Shown piece by piece: positions 61,727 through 64,000 of a DNA stretch of 64,000 nt (the first letter of the stretch is position 1; the number at the start of each line of letters is the position of its first letter). The stretch is from Gelidibacter gilvus. Lineage in GTDB: Bacteria > Bacteroidota > Bacteroidia > Flavobacteriales > Flavobacteriaceae. The stretch spans positions 186,001 to 250,000 of the forward strand of contig NZ_SDDZ01000005.1 in the NCBI RefSeq assembly GCF_004115975.1, read 5' to 3'. The notes below the pieces were generated by a model, which made no database searches, was not told the DNA's origin, and was given only the letters and a program-made list of their open reading frames with translations. The position numbers and the translations under genes are program-made.

Positions 61727-63991
61727 CTAGTTATTGGATGGTTGTGAACTGTTGTTTACTCCCCAATTTTTATTGGGCTGGTTGCCCATCACAAAATGTA
61801 AAGTGCCACCTTTTAAAATAGTCTCGTGTGAGATTCTTGTCTGATTAAAAGCTTTTCCATTTAAGGTTGCGGATTGGATATAGAAGTTTTTATCCGAAAC
61901 GTTTTCTGCTTCTATGACAAAGGTCTTATTATCTGAAAGCTTAACGGTTGCTTTTTCAAAAATTGGCGTTCCAATTTCGTATTCTGCCGATGCCGGATTC
62001 ATAGGATACAACCCTATTGAACTCAAGACGTACCATGCGCTCATTTGTCCGCAGTCCTCATTTCCACTCAGGCCGTTAGGCGTGGTGTTGTATTGGGTGT
62101 CCATAATATGGCGCGCCCAATATTGGGTACGCCACGGCTGATTGGCATGGTTGAACATGTAGGCAATATGATGGCTTGGTTCATTTCCGTGTGCGTATTG
62201 ACCGATAAGTCCGGTGATATCTACGGAAATATTATCGCCTGTAATTTCAGAGCTTTCCGTAAATAATTGCTCCAGTCGTTTTGTAAAGGCATCATTTCCG
62301 CCGTGGATTTTGATCAGATCATCAACATCTTGAGGCACAAACCAACTGTGTTGCCAGGCGTTACCTTCGGTATAATCAGTTTGTTCTCTGTGGTTGGAAT
62401 GTTTGGCATCAAAAGGTTCGTTCCATGACTTGCCATCTACCGATTTTCCACGCATAAATCCGGATCCGACATCAAATAAATGCTGGTAGGCTTTTGATCG
62501 GTTTAAGAAATAATGATAATCTTCTTCTTTCCCCAATTCCTTAGCCATTTCGGCCACGCACCAATCGTCATAAGCGTATTCTAAAGTGATGGTCACGGAT
62601 TCGTCCAATAAACTGTAAGGAATATAGCCGTATTTTTTATAATGATCCAAGCCGCGTTCGTCCTGCATCATGGTGTTTTTCATTGCTTCGTAGGCTTTTT
62701 CAACATCAAAACCACGAATGCCTTTTTTGTAGGCTTCCACTATCACAGGAATAGAATGGTAGCCGGTCATGGTATTTGTTTCATTCCCATATAAAGTCCA
62801 AACAGGTAATATGTCTCTGACCTCATAATACGCCAGCATAGAGTTGATCATATCAGAAACCCGATCTTTGGCAATAATTGTCAGAAGCGGATGTTCTGCT
62901 CTAAAGGTATCCCAAAGCGACAAAGTGGAATAGGCGGTATAATTTTTGGCGGTAACAATGCTGTCGTTTTCCATTCGGAATTGGCCATTTTTATCGCTAA
63001 AGGTCACTGGTGCCAATTGGGCATGGTAAAGGGCCGTGTAGAAAATAGTTTTTAAGGAATCGGTTGGTGTCTCAACAACAATAGTTGATAATGCTGATTC
63101 CCATAATTTTTCAGCGTCAGCTTTAGTTTTATCAAAATCAAAACCTTCAAGTCCCATATTGTCTTTTGCATTTTCAATACTTACAGATGACAAGGCCACT
63201 TTGGCAAATAATTCGGCACTTTTTTCGGCGGGATCAAAGAACAGCTGAGCGGAAGTCTTTATACCTTCATTTTCGCCTTCTTGAAAAACTTCTCCATCCA
63301 CATAGATCTTATAATCCGAAATTGGCTTTGAGAATTTCGCAACGAAAAACACTTTCTGATTGTGCGCCCAACCTGTACTATGGCGGTAGCCACTTATGGT
63401 GTATCGGTCTTCAACTTTCAACGACGTCGCTACGGCTTTATCCCAGTTAATGGCGAAACCTAAGTCAATAACCACCGACTGTTCATCGCCTTCTTTAAAA
63501 GTGTATTTATGATACGCTGTTCTTTCTGATGTGGTCAATTCTACATTGATATCATGGTCTTGCAAAAAGACTTGGTAATATCCAGGTGATGCAGTTTCGT
63601 TGTTATGATTGTAGGTAGACCTATAAGCAATACTATCTCTGGAGATTGGATTTACGGTTAAATCGACGGCCTTATTGATGGGCATAAAAATAATATCTGC
63701 CAAATCGCCAATTCCTGTTCCACTCAAACTCAAATGACTGAAACCAATGGCAGTATCATCAGAATAATGATATCCTGAGCACCAATCCCAAGCACTGATG
63801 CCGTTAACTGGACTTACCTGCAACATTCCAAAAGGCACGGTTGCACCTGGATAAGTATGACCATGGCCACCCGTCCCGATAAACGGATCTACATAACTGT
63901 TAATTGCGGTCTCGCTTTTTGCAGTTTCAGGTTGCTTATTACAGCTTAAAATCAAAAAAGTGGAGAGAATAATTAGGTATTTGTTTTTCAT
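61727..63991 (-). CDS. GH92 alpha-mannosidase lipoprotein
   Basis: The fourth GH92, 754 residues, lipobox ILSC (Cys17), close in layout to the copy at 52699. It starts YVDPFIGTGGHGHTYPGATVPFG and has SLWDTFRAEHPLLTIIAKDR, EGNAWQHSWFVPQDV, HGNEPSHHIAYMFNHA and GLSGNEDCGQMSAWYVLSSIGLYP. The canonical HGNEP/GNEDCGQMS set and the lipid anchor suggest the same linkage class as the copy at 52699, likely alpha-1,2, with a different chain-length or branch preference. It is the first gene visible of the operon GH92-SSS-GH130 and further. The start is nine bases from the window edge, so the upstream gene or promoter cannot be seen. Confidence 0.94.
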   Translation of the reverse strand: MKNKYLIILSTFLILSCNKQPETAKSETAINSYVDPFIGTGGHGHTYPGATVPFGMLQVSPVNGISAWDWCSGYHYSDDTAIGFSHLSLSGTGIGDLADIIFMPINKAVDLTVNPISRDSIAYRSTYNHNNETASPGYYQVFLQDHDINVELTTSERTAYHKYTFKEGDEQSVVIDLGFAINWDKAVATSLKVEDRYTISGYRHSTGWAHNQKVFFVAKFSKPISDYKIYVDGEVFQEGENEGIKTSAQLFFDPAEKSAELFAKVALSSVSIENAKDNMGLEGFDFDKTKADAEKLWESALSTIVVETPTDSLKTIFYTALYHAQLAPVTFSDKNGQFRMENDSIVTAKNYTAYSTLSLWDTFRAEHPLLTIIAKDRVSDMINSMLAYYEVRDILPVWTLYGNETNTMTGYHSIPVIVEAYKKGIRGFDVEKAYEAMKNTMMQDERGLDHYKKYGYIPYSLLDESVTITLEYAYDDWCVAEMAKELGKEEDYHYFLNRSKAYQHLFDVGSGFMRGKSVDGKSWNEPFDAKHSNHREQTDYTEGNAWQHSWFVPQDVDDLIKIHGGNDAFTKRLEQLFTESSEITGDNISVDITGLIGQYAHGNEPSHHIAYMFNHANQPWRTQYWARHIMDTQYNTTPNGLSGNEDCGQMSAWYVLSSIGLYPMNPASAEYEIGTPIFEKATVKLSDNKTFVIEAENVSDKNFYIQSATLNGKAFNQTRISHETILKGGTLHFVMGNQPNKNWGVNNSSQPSNN

Positions 63992-64000
63992 GCTTATATT

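Overview
The window looks like chromosomal DNA of a marine-type flavobacterium (Bacteroidota, Flavobacteriaceae). The grounds are a SusC/SusD pair, a hybrid two-component regulator of the Reg_prop/AraC type, many SPII lipoproteins, AT-rich intergenic DNA, a TAnnTTTG-type promoter and several intergenic palindrome families that I associate with flavobacterial genomes. The genus cannot be fixed from this sequence. No tRNA, rRNA, CRISPR array, transposase or phage gene was seen.

Layout. (1) 211-1563: a Na+/H+ antiporter, unrelated to the rest. (2) 1941-13939: a small polysaccharide utilisation locus, with a GH109 alpha-N-acetylgalactosaminidase, SusC, SusD and a DUF3472 lipoprotein on the minus strand and a divergent hybrid two-component system on the plus strand. 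(3) 13953-15339: an acetyltransferase and a zinc-less Fpg/Nei DNA glycosylase, both housekeeping-like. (4) 15549-27905: a mutarotase-like Kelch domain fused to a sodium symporter (minus), divergent from a plus-strand operon of M28 peptidase, two GH20s, GH123 and GH84 that ends at a strong terminator. (5) 28157-29602: two small lipoproteins, one unknown and one CHRD. (6) 29760-41333: two sulfatases, a GH27 and two GH2 beta-galactosidase-like enzymes (minus). (7) 41571-63991: an N-glycan block (minus) with PNGase F, four GH92 mannosidases, GH29, GH20, glycosylasparaginase, a GHL10-like protein, GH18, a CBM9-like protein, GH130 and a second SSS symporter. This block probably continues past the right edge.

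How the genes fit together (inference from families). Sulfatases, GH2, GH27, GH20, GH29, GH109 and GH123 would strip sulfate, galactose, fucose, GlcNAc and GalNAc from host-type glycans. PNGase F or the GH18 would release N-glycans from protein. The M28 peptidase would trim glycopeptides so that glycosylasparaginase can split GlcNAc-Asn. The four GH92s would remove the different alpha-mannosidic linkages, leaving Man-GlcNAc for import by the SSS symporter and phosphorolysis by the cytoplasmic GH130. GH84 and GH20 finish beta-GlcNAc. The whole reads as a glycoprotein/glycopeptide-degrading island. Only one SusCD pair is inside the window and there is no sialidase.

Regulation. The HTCS probably controls the GH109-SusCD unit. 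A 21-bp motif with a TATGT-N3-ACATA core occurs in the divergent promoter of block 4 and again upstream of the GH2 operon of block 6. That suggests a second, shared regulator encoded elsewhere. Several long intergenic gaps are filled by short palindromic repeats rather than genes.
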